Shown piece by piece: positions 27,735 to 35,900 of a stretch of DNA of 50,577 nucleotides. The notes under the pieces are model-generated. The model saw nothing but the letters and a program-made list of their open reading frames with translations. It did not search any database and was not told where the DNA came from. The stretch is from Planctomycetota bacterium (GTDB lineage: Bacteria; Planctomycetota; UBA8742; UBA2392). The stretch is taken from contig JAIOJA010000048.1 of NCBI GenBank assembly GCA_019912315.1, positions 1-50,577 of the forward strand. Reading direction: 5' to 3'. A program made the position numbers and the translations under genes. Every line of letters begins with the position of its first letter. Within the stretch, counting starts at the first letter, position 1.

Positions 27735-28892
27735 ATGATCAACTTCGACCAGAACGCTACTACGCCCGTTGATGAAGCTGTCCTCAATGAGCTGATCCGC
27801 GCCACGCGCGAGTTTTCAGGCAACACCAGCTCGGGGCACTCCCTTGGCGCCAAGGCCAGCAAGTTCCTGCGCGAGTGCCGCGAGCGCGTGGCGAACATTC
27901 TGCACGCGGACGACCCCGACGAAATCGTCTTCACCAGCGGCGGGACCGAAAGCGACAACGCGGCCGTGCGCGGGATCGCGTTCGCCATGCGTGCCGAACA
28001 CGATCGCAATGAAGTCATCACCAGCGCGATTGAGCATCGGGCCGTGCTGGCGCCCTGCGATTGGCTGGCCGGGCAGGGCTTCAAGTCAACGGTGCTGCCC
28101 GTTGACAGCGACGGCGTGGTGAACATCGCGGCGTTGCGCGACAACCAGGGGGCAAAGACGGCGCTGGTTTCGATCATGCTGGCGAACAACGAAATCGGCA
28201 CTATCCAGCCAATCGCCGAGATCAGCCGCCTGGCGCACGAAGTCGGCGCCATGGTGCACACGGACGCCGTGCAGGCCGCGGGCAAACTTGCCATCGATGT
28301 GAATGACCTTGGCGTTGATTCCCTGAGCCTGTCAGCCCACAAGTTCTATGGACCGAAGGGCATCGGCGTGCTGTACCTGCGCAAGGGAACGCCCTGCGAG
28401 TGTTTCATGCTGGGCGGCACCCACGAGGGTGGGCGCCGTGCGGGCACGGTACCGTTGCCGCAGATCGCGGCGTTGACGACGGCGCTGGAGGTATCCGAGC
28501 GCAAGCGCATTGAACACGGGGCCGAGCTGAAGGCCCTGCGCGACCGGCTGGTGGATGAGTTGCTGGCGAAGATTCCGGGCAGTCACCTGAACGGACGCCT
28601 TGAAACATGCACACCCAACACGGCAAGCATTCGTTTCGACGGCGTCTACGGCGGGCATCTGCTGAAACGGATGGATGAGGAGGGCATTCTCGCCAGCGCC
28701 GGCAGCGCGTGCATGTGGGAAATCACCAAGCCCAGCCACGTCCTGACCGCCCTCGGGCTGAACGACGAGCAGGGCGGCGGCACGATTCGCTTCAGTCTGG
28801 GCTACGGCAACACGCCTCAGGAGGTCTCGCAGGTCGCGAACACGCTGGCACGGCTCGTTCCCGAATTGCGCGGGCGTACTGTGGTAATGTAG
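27735..28892 (+). CDS. Cysteine desulfurase, NifS/IscS family
   Basis: The protein has 385 residues. It is a PLP enzyme that removes sulfur from cysteine to supply Fe-S cluster and thio-nucleoside synthesis. It has GGTESDN (PLP phosphate site), HTDAVQAAGK, the Schiff-base Lys203 in SAHKFYGPKG and a mobile-loop Cys326 in GSACMWE. The N-terminal motif reads DQNATTP where most relatives have DHNATTP. An in-frame ATG at 27693 has GAGG upstream and would add 14 residues; 27735 matches the family N-terminus. No iscU or sufE gene is adjacent. Confidence 0.92.
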   Translation: MINFDQNATTPVDEAVLNELIRATREFSGNTSSGHSLGAKASKFLRECRERVANILHADDPDEIVFTSGGTESDNAAVRGIAFAMRAEHDRNEVITSAIEHRAVLAPCDWLAGQGFKSTVLPVDSDGVVNIAALRDNQGAKTALVSIMLANNEIGTIQPIAEISRLAHEVGAMVHTDAVQAAGKLAIDVNDLGVDSLSLSAHKFYGPKGIGVLYLRKGTPCECFMLGGTHEGGRRAGTVPLPQIAALTTALEVSERKRIEHGAELKALRDRLVDELLAKIPGSHLNGRLETCTPNTASIRFDGVYGGHLLKRMDEEGILASAGSACMWEITKPSHVLTALGLNDEQGGGTIRFSLGYGNTPQEVSQVANTLARLVPELRGRTVVM

Positions 28893-29000
28893 GCGCCGGG
28901 CGTGAAACCCGAAACCTGCAGGCGGGTGTATTCCGATAGTCCATGCCGGGGAGGCGTTCATTTTCGCCCGATTCCCCTGCGACACAAAAATCCGTTTATG

Positions 29001-29006
29001 TATAGT
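29001..29006 (+). promoter_or_regulatory. Candidate -10 element for the lipoprotein operon
   Basis: TATAGT, 34 nt before ATG 29040, in an AT-richer patch; no convincing -35 at 16-18 bp. Confidence 0.25.
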
Positions 29007-29039
29007 CTGGCCCCGCTCTAGAGGGGCGTGGAGGTTGAA

Positions 29040-29483
29040 ATGCACAAGGTTCTGGTACTGACAACCCTGCTCGTCTGTCTGTTCGCCGCCGGCTGCAGCA
29101 GCACGAAAAAAATCAACAAGGGCCACGAAGGCGGCGAAAGCTACGTGGACGTGCCCGTGCCCGCCAACTACGAAGACTACGACACCCCTCCCTTCAAACG
29201 TCAGGACAGCGAGGGCGGACGCCGCATCTACGGTCGCTACGCTTATAAATCCACGGACGGCATTGACAGCGCCCGTGAGGTCACCGCCTGGTTCACGAAA
29301 AACCTGCCCGCCGAGGGCTGGGAGTTCCAGACGGAAGATGTAGACGAGAACAAAGGCACGGCTACCGTGCGCTTCAAAAAGGGCGACGAGCAACTGAAGA
29401 TCGAACTTTCGCCGGACGAACGTGTATCCGGCAGCGAGCGCTTCAGCGTGCTCGTTATCGAAATGAACCCGCAATACGACTAG
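29040..29483 (+). CDS. Small lipoprotein of unknown function
   Basis: The protein has 147 residues. GGAGG lies 5 nt before ATG 29040. A lipoprotein signal peptide ends in LFAAGC, so the mature protein is lipidated at Cys20 or so. The mature part is charged, with a compact alpha/beta-like domain (RRIYGRYAYKSTDGIDSAREV, WFTKNLPAEGWEF, TVRFKKGDEQLKIEL). This is like small planctomycete lipoproteins that join a beta hairpin to an amphipathic helix; I cannot name the family. The stop is 9 nt before the next gene, so the two are likely one operon with the peptidyl-prolyl isomerase. Confidence 0.8.
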   Translation: MHKVLVLTTLLVCLFAAGCSSTKKINKGHEGGESYVDVPVPANYEDYDTPPFKRQDSEGGRRIYGRYAYKSTDGIDSAREVTAWFTKNLPAEGWEFQTEDVDENKGTATVRFKKGDEQLKIELSPDERVSGSERFSVLVIEMNPQYD

Positions 29484-29492
29484 CAGGAACGA

Positions 29493-31421
29493 ATGGTCCG
29501 TACAAAAGTCAAAGGCAAGAAAAAGGGCGAGCTGGTAGCCGCTTCCAAGGACAAGTCCCGCGACGTGCTCGCGCGCACAGGCGGCGGCACGGGCGCACTC
29601 ATGGTCGACAGCGCCAGCAAGTTCCTGGCCAGCTACGGCAAGTTCATCACGCCCGTTGTGGTGTTGATCATCGTGGGCTTCGGCGCGTACTACTACTGGA
29701 CCCGCAGCTCATCGGCGTCCGAGGCCGAACTCAAGAACAAGATCGAGCGCGCCGCCGCGGAGGCGCCAAAGCTCAATGAGCTGCCGGCCAAGATGGAACC
29801 GATCATCGCCGAAGCCGACGAAGAAGAAAAGCTGCAGGCCTACTCGCGTTATCGTTTCGCCATGCGCGCCAACGAATTGCTGGAACGCCCCTACAAGCCG
29901 GAGCAGCTCAAGCAGGTCGTCGGGATCATCGGCGGTTACCTCGAGTTGTACGGTGAGGACGAACAGTACAGCGCCTGGAACAAGCGCCTGGCGGATCTGC
30001 AGGGCACGTTGCAGTCGAACTACGACTTCCTGACCAGCGACAAGAACAAGGCGCTGCTCCCCTGGACCCATAACAGTGAGCCCGGCAAGACCGAGCCGAA
30101 CGTTGTTGAAAACGAAAACCCGATCGTCGTGTTCGTCACCAGTGTCGGCAAGGTACGCATCGAGTTGTTTGAAACCAACGCCGGCAACGCCGTGAAGCAC
30201 TTCTACAGCCTGGTCGAGGAAGGTTTCTTCGACCGCACCGACTTCAGCGCGGCAAGCTTCAGCAACTCGTTCACCGCCGTCGGGCCCTACCGCAACGCCA
30301 CGGTGATCACGGCCGGTTCCAAGGGGCGACCCCGCGGTGTGGAGCTGGAAAAGCCGACAACCGCCAAGGAAGAAGACGACGTTGACACCGTCACGGTCGA
30401 GAACCCTTACAGCATTGACTACCAGGGCGACAGCACGGCGCCCTTCGCCGCGGGCTCCGTGGCATTCAACCGTGACCCCGATGACCCCATGCGCGCCCGC
30501 AGTGAATTTTTCGTTGTCATTGAACCCAGCGACGCCCTGATCCAGAACTTCGCCCCCATCGGGCGGGTGCTCGACGGCGAGGACGGCATGGCGATTGCCC
30601 GGCGCCTCGGCGGTGCAAAGGTTTTCTACACATACGTCGAGCAGAAGCGCAAGGACACCAGCTATGTCCCGCGCGTCTATTACGACGGCTGGCCTGTGGC
30701 GACCGACAAGCGCGACAAGGCACCGGAGCCCGTGCGCTTCAGCAAGGTTGAAACCCAGACCGTCGCCGGCGACAATCCGATCGTGGTACTGGAACTTGAG
30801 AAGGGCGACATCCTGATCGAGTTGTTTGAAGATGTCGCTCCGGCCACCGTGGCGAACTTCATCAACCTGATTGAGGAAGGCTTTTACGACCAGGAGTGCG
30901 ATTTCTACCGGATTCTCGGCACCGGCAGCGACCTCGCCGAGATGTACAAGGAACGGGGCGAACGCATCATCCAGGGCGGCTATGATCAATCCCTGTCCCG
31001 CGATGGCTACGACTATGGCATCAAGAACGAAGCCGTGGACAACGACAAGTACCGCGCGTTCTTCGGGCTGGACGAAGGCGGCGTCGCCAACGGGCGCGGC
31101 ACCATCGCCATGGCGCGCGCGGGCGAGGGCCCGGACCCTCTGAACAGCGCAAGCACAGAGTTTTTCATCAATTTGAAGGATCACCCGGGCTGGGACATCA
31201 AGTCCAATCCTTACTGCGTTTTCGGGCGCGTCCTGTACGGGCTGGACCTCGCGGCACAAGTCGCCAAAGACGACGAGATCAAGAGCGCAAAAGTCATCCG
31301 CAAGCGCGACCACAAGTACCTTCCGCAGGTGAAGTACAAGGACACGGGCAGCTACGTGGAAAAGAAACCCGTGGATATCCCGGAGCCCGAAACGGACGAC
31401 GCGGCAGAAGAAGACAAGTAG
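29493..31421 (+). CDS. Membrane-anchored tandem cyclophilin (peptidyl-prolyl cis-trans isomerase)
   Basis: The protein has 642 residues. A basic N-terminus and one membrane helix (about 51-70) are followed by a helical region and two cyclophilin-type domains, starting near residues 208 and 427. Each opens with NPIVV then an IELFE strand, and the second keeps FYDQECDFYRI, QGG and GRGTIAMARAG. The first domain is more divergent (FFDRTDFSAASF), so it may bind rather than catalyse. It should face the periplasm and assist folding of exported proteins, in line with the many secreted proteins here. The C-terminus is acidic. It is 9 nt behind the lipoprotein gene and ended by a strong terminator. Confidence 0.88.
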   Translation: MVRTKVKGKKKGELVAASKDKSRDVLARTGGGTGALMVDSASKFLASYGKFITPVVVLIIVGFGAYYYWTRSSSASEAELKNKIERAAAEAPKLNELPAKMEPIIAEADEEEKLQAYSRYRFAMRANELLERPYKPEQLKQVVGIIGGYLELYGEDEQYSAWNKRLADLQGTLQSNYDFLTSDKNKALLPWTHNSEPGKTEPNVVENENPIVVFVTSVGKVRIELFETNAGNAVKHFYSLVEEGFFDRTDFSAASFSNSFTAVGPYRNATVITAGSKGRPRGVELEKPTTAKEEDDVDTVTVENPYSIDYQGDSTAPFAAGSVAFNRDPDDPMRARSEFFVVIEPSDALIQNFAPIGRVLDGEDGMAIARRLGGAKVFYTYVEQKRKDTSYVPRVYYDGWPVATDKRDKAPEPVRFSKVETQTVAGDNPIVVLELEKGDILIELFEDVAPATVANFINLIEEGFYDQECDFYRILGTGSDLAEMYKERGERIIQGGYDQSLSRDGYDYGIKNEAVDNDKYRAFFGLDEGGVANGRGTIAMARAGEGPDPLNSASTEFFINLKDHPGWDIKSNPYCVFGRVLYGLDLAAQVAKDDEIKSAKVIRKRDHKYLPQVKYKDTGSYVEKKPVDIPEPETDDAAEEDK

Positions 31422-31435
31422 CCACTCCAACCGAC

Positions 31436-31467
31436 GCGGGAGGGCGCCCCGGCGCCCTCCCGCTTTT
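31436..31467 (+). terminator. Intrinsic terminator after the cyclophilin gene
   Basis: GCGGGAGGGCGCC pairs perfectly with GGCGCCCTCCCGC (13 bp, 2-nt gap), followed by TTTT. Confidence 0.85.
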
Positions 31468-31540
31468 CGTTGCCGCGCGTGCCAAGTGTGGCGCGCCCGG
31501 CGCCGGGCCCTATACTGCCCGCCTGTTTTGAGGATTCGCT

Positions 31541-32638
31541 ATGGGTTTCAAGTGCGGCATCGTGGGCCTGCCCAACGTCGGCAAGAGCACCCTGTTCAAC
31601 GCCATCACCGCCAGCGAGCTGGCCGCGGCCGCCAACTATCCGTTCTGCACCATTGAGCCCAACACCGGCATGGTGCCCGTACCCGACCCTCGCATCGACC
31701 GCCTGGTCGAGATCGCGCACCCGCAGCGCGTGGTCCCCGCGACGATGCAGTTCGTGGATATCGCCGGCCTGGTGGAGGGTGCCAGCAAAGGAGAGGGCAA
31801 AGGCAACGATTTCCTGCGGCACATCCGGGATTGTGATGCCATCGCCCACGTCGTGCGCTGCTTTGAAGATGACAACATCATTCACGTCAGCGGCGGCGTG
31901 GACCCTGAGCGCGACATTCGCGTGATCGAAATGGAATTGGCACTGAAGGATCTTGAAACCGTCAGCAAACGCATCGAGAAAACCGAAAAGCTCGCGCGCA
32001 GCGGTGACAAGGAATCCCGCACGCAGCTTGAAGTGCTTGGCAAGCTGCGTGATGTACTGGACCAGGGCAAGTGGGCGCGCACACTGGAGGTCGATGACAA
32101 CCACCAGAAGTTTGTGCGCGAGCTGCAACTGCTTACCCACAAGCCGATCCTTTACATCGCCAACGTGGCCGAGTCGGACCTGCCGGACGGGAACAAGCTC
32201 AGCGAAATCGTCAAGCGCGTGGCGAGCGAGGAGCAGGCCGCCTGCATCGTCATCAGCGGCAAGATTGAATCCGAGATCGCGAATCTCCCCGTCGAAGAGC
32301 GCAAGGACTTCCTTGAGACTCTGGGTCTGCGGCGCAGCGGGCTGGACCAGTTGATCCAGGCGGGCTACGCGCTGCTGGGTCTGCGCACCTACTTTACCGT
32401 CGGTGAGAAGGAAGTGCGGGCATGGACGATCCATGCGGGCGACACCGCGCCCGCCGCGGCGGGCAAGATTCACACGGACTTTGAGAAGGGTTTCATCCGC
32501 GCCGAAACCATCGCCTACGAGGAATTCGACCGCCTGGGAGGCGAGAAGCAGTCCAAGGAAGCAGGCAAGATGCGCACCGAGGGCAAGGAGTACGTCGTGC
32601 AGGACGGCGACGTGATGCACTTCCGGTTCAGCGTCTAG
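31541..32638 (+). CDS. ychF: Ribosome-binding ATPase YchF/OLA1
   Basis: The protein has 365 residues, the usual length. It is an Obg-related P-loop protein that binds ribosomes and prefers ATP. It has [11 protein letters not shown] (G1), [20 protein letters not shown] (G3), the altered G4 NVAESD typical of YchF, a coiled-coil insert (about 125-190), and a C-terminal TGS domain ([19 protein letters not shown] to [10 protein letters not shown]). It is followed after 8 nt by a dienelactone hydrolase gene, then a membrane protein 3 nt later. Confidence 0.96.
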   Translation: MGFKCGIVGLPNVGKSTLFNAITASELAAAANYPFCTIEPNTGMVPVPDPRIDRLVEIAHPQRVVPATMQFVDIAGLVEGASKGEGKGNDFLRHIRDCDAIAHVVRCFEDDNIIHVSGGVDPERDIRVIEMELALKDLETVSKRIEKTEKLARSGDKESRTQLEVLGKLRDVLDQGKWARTLEVDDNHQKFVRELQLLTHKPILYIANVAESDLPDGNKLSEIVKRVASEEQAACIVISGKIESEIANLPVEERKDFLETLGLRRSGLDQLIQAGYALLGLRTYFTVGEKEVRAWTIHAGDTAPAAAGKIHTDFEKGFIRAETIAYEEFDRLGGEKQSKEAGKMRTEGKEYVVQDGDVMHFRFSV

Positions 32639-32646
32639 GGGAAGTC

Positions 32647-33399
32647 GTGGAAACACAATCCAGCTGGCACACCTTCGAGATCGAAGAGTCCGACGGCATC
32701 ACCCACATGGACGCCTACGTCGCCCGACCGGCCGAAGGCGGGCCGTGGCCGGGTGTGATCGTGTTCCAGGAAATCTTCGGCGTAAACGAGCACATCCGCG
32801 AAGTCTGCAAACGCGTGGCGGCGCAAGGCTACGTCGCCATGGCGCCGGACATCTACCATCGGAGCGTGCAGCGCCTGGAGCTGGGCTACGAGGCGGCGGA
32901 CATCGCCGAGGGACGCAGACACAAAGACCTGACGACCTTCGACGGGCTGATGCTGGACGTCAAGGAGTGCATCCTGCAGTTGCGCAACCGCGACGACGTG
33001 CGGGGCGACGCCCTGGGCGCTGTCGGTTTCTGTTTCGGCGGTCACGTGGCATTTCTGGCAGCGACACGCGACGAAATCAGGGCGACCGCCTGCTTCTATG
33101 GCGGGGGCATCAGCACCATGCGGCCCGGCGGCGGTGAGCCCAGCCTGAAACTCGCCCCCGGGATCAAGGGGCGAGTCCTGATGCTGTACGGCAGTGAGGA
33201 CCAGGGCATACCGCCTGAGCAGGTGGACGAGGTCCGCAACGCCCTGGCCGAGGCGGGGCTTCGCTACGAAGTGAAAGTAATCGTGGGCGCGCAGCACGGC
33301 TTTGCCTGCGACAAGCGCCTCAGCTACAACTACGGCGCCTGCACCGAGGCATGGGAATCCGTCTTCACCATGTGGGCGCAGGAATTCGCGCAAGGATAG
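32647..33399 (+). CDS. Dienelactone hydrolase-family protein
   Basis: The protein has 250 residues. It is an alpha/beta hydrolase with Cys nucleophile in GFCFGGH, Asp in LYGSEDQGIPPE and His in GAQHGFAC, the triad of dienelactone hydrolases. The usual VFQEIFGVNEHIREV segment near residue 40 is present. No aromatic-degradation genes are nearby, so the substrate is open; relatives act on dienelactones and other small cyclic or acyl esters. The start is GTG 32647 with GGGGAAG overlapping the end of ychF. It is probably co-transcribed with ychF and the next gene. Confidence 0.9.
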   Translation: METQSSWHTFEIEESDGITHMDAYVARPAEGGPWPGVIVFQEIFGVNEHIREVCKRVAAQGYVAMAPDIYHRSVQRLELGYEAADIAEGRRHKDLTTFDGLMLDVKECILQLRNRDDVRGDALGAVGFCFGGHVAFLAATRDEIRATACFYGGGISTMRPGGGEPSLKLAPGIKGRVLMLYGSEDQGIPPEQVDEVRNALAEAGLRYEVKVIVGAQHGFACDKRLSYNYGACTEAWESVFTMWAQEFAQG

Positions 33400-33402
33400 C
33401 CC

Positions 33403-33957
33403 ATGCCGGAGGAACAAGCCCGCTACGGAATCATCCGCCTGCGCATCCGGGACGTCACACAGCTTTTCAATTCTCTTGACCCGGACCCGTTCATTGAACG
33501 CGACCTCGACGACGACGCCGTTGACTACATCACAAGCTGGGCCCGTGAAGTGCCGCAAAAAACGCCGCTGAAACTGGTCGTGGACATCACCGATCCCAAG
33601 CAGCTGCTGGACCACCACGAGGTAATCGCGGGGGCAATCCGCAACTACTTCGGGCAGATGATGATGCTGGCCGGCAACGAGTTCCGCCAGCTCATGAAGC
33701 GCGGTCGCCTGAGCCTGGTCATCGGGCTGACGGTACTGGCCATCGCGGTCGCCTTGAGCAACATCATCGCCTTCTACACCCAGAGCGCCTTCGCCCGCAT
33801 GATCGAGGAAACGGTGCTGATCGGCGGCTGGGTCGCCATGTGGCGACCCATGGAAATCTTCCTGTACGACTGGTGGCCCGTGCGCAGAAAGCGCAAGGAC
33901 TTCGAGCGCCTGCGCGACATGGAAGTTGAAGTGAAGCTGCCTACGGCAGCAGCGTGA
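33403..33957 (+). CDS. Conserved inner-membrane protein of unknown function
   Basis: The protein has 184 residues. A soluble N-terminal domain (about 1-100) with RLRIRDVTQLFNSLDPDPF and a putative acidic segment is followed by two hydrophobic helices (about 105-125 and 128-148). A conserved-looking end follows, GGWVAMWRPMEIFLYDWWPVRRKRKDFERL. I recognise this as a recurrent small membrane family but not by function. It starts 3 nt after the dienelactone hydrolase stop; its last 17 nt overlap the convergent gene at 33941. Confidence 0.8.
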   Translation: MPEEQARYGIIRLRIRDVTQLFNSLDPDPFIERDLDDDAVDYITSWAREVPQKTPLKLVVDITDPKQLLDHHEVIAGAIRNYFGQMMMLAGNEFRQLMKRGRLSLVIGLTVLAIAVALSNIIAFYTQSAFARMIEETVLIGGWVAMWRPMEIFLYDWWPVRRKRKDFERLRDMEVEVKLPTAAA

Positions 33958-34225
33958 CAATCGTGTCCGGCGGGATTTCGCCCTCGAAGTTGCGCATGGT
34001 GATGCGAGCGTTCGCGTTACCCGCGACCCCCTTGGCGATGCCCACGTTGCGCTCGATAACCTCGCCGTCGGGAAGCTCAAACCGGGCCTTGTAGGGCTTC
34101 ACAAGTTCCTTCGTCATGCTCAGGAACTCCGAGTACGAGGTCCTCAGGTCAATGTTCAGCACCTCGGTGCCGGGCATGACTTCGGTTCGCTTGGTGCTGG
34201 CAACGGTAAATTCCAGAACGGGCAC
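33941..34225 (-). CDS. Hypothetical protein, 94 residues
   Basis: The start is GTG 34225 with AGGAG 7 nt upstream. The product is a compact beta-rich protein with no signal peptide or membrane helix. I do not recognise the family. The ribosome site lies in the last codons of the upstream gene at 34236, so the two are likely translated together. The 3' end overlaps the convergent gene at 33403-33957 by 17 nt. Real gene likely because of the good ribosome site. Confidence 0.65.
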   Translation of the reverse strand: MPVLEFTVASTKRTEVMPGTEVLNIDLRTSYSEFLSMTKELVKPYKARFELPDGEVIERNVGIAKGVAGNANARITMRNFEGEIPPDTIVTLLP

Positions 34226-34235
34226 AGGTCGTCTC

Positions 34236-34595
34236 CTACTTCTTCTTCAGTCGGGCCTGGTACTTCTTTACCTCGGCAACCCGGGCCGCCTCCACGTCTT
34301 TGTCCTTGATGCGACCGAGGGCCAGGTTGATGAACGCGAACACTACTTCGTCCTCACGCTCGAACAGGTCTTCGAACAGGTCGTGCCAGAAGGCATCCAT
34401 CAGAATGCGTTTGGTGGTTTCGCCGTAGATCCTCACCATCTCGTCGCGGTGCTTGTCCAGCAGCGCCTGCGCCTCTCCGCCGCTGATGCCCAGCGCCGCC
34501 TGCACGCGCTCTTTCGTAAAGATGAACGCCAGCGCGCCCTCATCCAGCTTGAGGTATGTGCTGTCCAGAAACGCGTCTTCAAACTCATCACCCAT
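34236..34595 (-). CDS. Hypothetical helical protein, 119 residues
   Basis: The protein is acidic, probably all-helical, with an EFEDAFLDSTYLKLDEGALAF start, a DLFEDLFERED centre and a Lys-rich end. It has no signal peptide, membrane helix or recognised domain. It pairs with the gene at 33941 in a two-gene unit with a 10-bp gap. Nothing identifies it as toxin or antitoxin. Upstream is a 148-bp gap to the divergent gene at 34744. Confidence 0.65.
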   Translation of the reverse strand: MGDEFEDAFLDSTYLKLDEGALAFIFTKERVQAALGISGGEAQALLDKHRDEMVRIYGETTKRILMDAFWHDLFEDLFEREDEVVFAFINLALGRIKDKDVEAARVAEVKKYQARLKKK

Positions 34596-34743
34596 GTCGG
34601 CGGAATTTAGCGACAGGACGCCGGGGCGCTATAGGGAAACCGCCCCCTTGCCTGCACGCGACGCCCGCCACGCCATCGCCAATGCGCGCATTCCCGCACG
34701 GCATTTCATTGTGACCGCCCCCGGACTCACTAACATGGAGGTT

Positions 34744-35877
34744 ATGAAACGCCTGCTTACTGGAATTGCAGTGCTTGCCCTGTTTCTGGGTCTGAGCGCC
34801 GTTTCAACGGCCGAGACCATCTACATGAAGTCCGGCAGCAAGCTTACGGGCAAGGTCATCGAGGAAACCGACGACAAGGTAAAGCTGGAAGTTGATGTGG
34901 AGGGCGGCGGCAAGGCCGTCATCACCATCGAGAAGTCCCGCATCGACCGCATCGAAACCGCGGACTCCTACGAGGGACGTGTAGAGGCCGCCGAGCTGCA
35001 CCTCAAAAACGAGGACTACCGTCGCGCTGAGGACGCCTTCCGCGAACTCGTCCGCAACGAGCCCCGCGATGCCCGCGTGCGCCAGGGTCTGGCAAAGGCG
35101 CTGGTAGGGCTGTTCCGGTATGAAGAGGCCGTCAAAACCCTTGAGCACTACCTTGTGCTGGTCGACCAGAACCGCGACTCCGACCTGATGCTGTACCTGG
35201 CGGACCAGTACCTGTACGCCCGCAATTACCGGGACGCCAAGAAAACCGCCCGCGAAGCCGGCGACCTGTATCCCGACAACAAGAGCCTTCAGGTGGCCGT
35301 CGATGAGTTTCTGAAGCGCTGCGACCGGGTGCGCAGCGGCGCCGAGCAACTGAAAGAGCGCGACACTGCGGAATCCGCCGAGCGCGCGAACCGGGCCGAG
35401 GCGCGCAAGGAATGGGACAAGGAGAGAGGCAACAGTCTCGAAAGCGTAGAGTTTGGACAGTCACTGGCCAACTGGACCGGTGAATCACGCCCGAAGCTTG
35501 TGCTGGGCCAGTTTCTGAACATCGAGGCCGCGCGCGACGATTGGAACAGGTACATGCTCGGCGGCGACGAGAAACTGTTGCAGGAGGCGGTAACGCGGGC
35601 CGACCTGAAATTTACCGTCGATGAATCCCGCTGGCTGGAGTTGTACGACCACCAGAAGGCCGTGATCATCTACGGGCTGTACTACCAGATGAAAGAACGC
35701 TACCCCAAAACCTACCCCGTGGTCGAAGTGGTGTGTACGGTCAACGAGCGCGGCAAGGACAAAGACAAGAAGCTTGCCCGTGGCTCCTGGGACGGTCGGC
35801 GCGAAAAGGTCGTGGTTGACCGCTGGACCAACGAAAACCGCGAGCCCGGACGCCCCACACGCCGTATCATCAAGTAG
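34744..35877 (+). CDS. Secreted TPR-containing protein
   Basis: The protein has 377 residues. A signal peptide (about 1-22) is followed by a short beta-rich motif IYMKSGSKLTGKVIEETDDKVKLEV, ending IEKSRIDRIET, common at the N-termini of secreted planctomycete proteins. TPR-like helices follow at about 75-195. The C-terminal part is charged and unrecognised. GGAGG lies immediately before ATG 34744; ATG 34735 in the same frame is possible. It is 23 nt upstream of the PDZ/toroid gene and both are followed closely by dtd, so these three form a likely operon. Confidence 0.8.
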   Translation: MKRLLTGIAVLALFLGLSAVSTAETIYMKSGSKLTGKVIEETDDKVKLEVDVEGGGKAVITIEKSRIDRIETADSYEGRVEAAELHLKNEDYRRAEDAFRELVRNEPRDARVRQGLAKALVGLFRYEEAVKTLEHYLVLVDQNRDSDLMLYLADQYLYARNYRDAKKTAREAGDLYPDNKSLQVAVDEFLKRCDRVRSGAEQLKERDTAESAERANRAEARKEWDKERGNSLESVEFGQSLANWTGESRPKLVLGQFLNIEAARDDWNRYMLGGDEKLLQEAVTRADLKFTVDESRWLELYDHQKAVIIYGLYYQMKERYPKTYPVVEVVCTVNERGKDKDKKLARGSWDGRREKVVVDRWTNENREPGRPTRRIIK

Positions 35878-35900
35878 GCCGTGAGCCGCGGCTGGCATAC

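Noticed and set aside
29709..31430. Long minus-strand frame opposite the cyclophilin gene
   Set aside because: Mirror frame; the plus strand has two recognised domains, an anchor and a terminator.
34236..34595. Toxin-antitoxin pair with 33941-34225
   Set aside because: No toxin or DNA-binding antitoxin motif can be seen; the call would rest on gene size alone.
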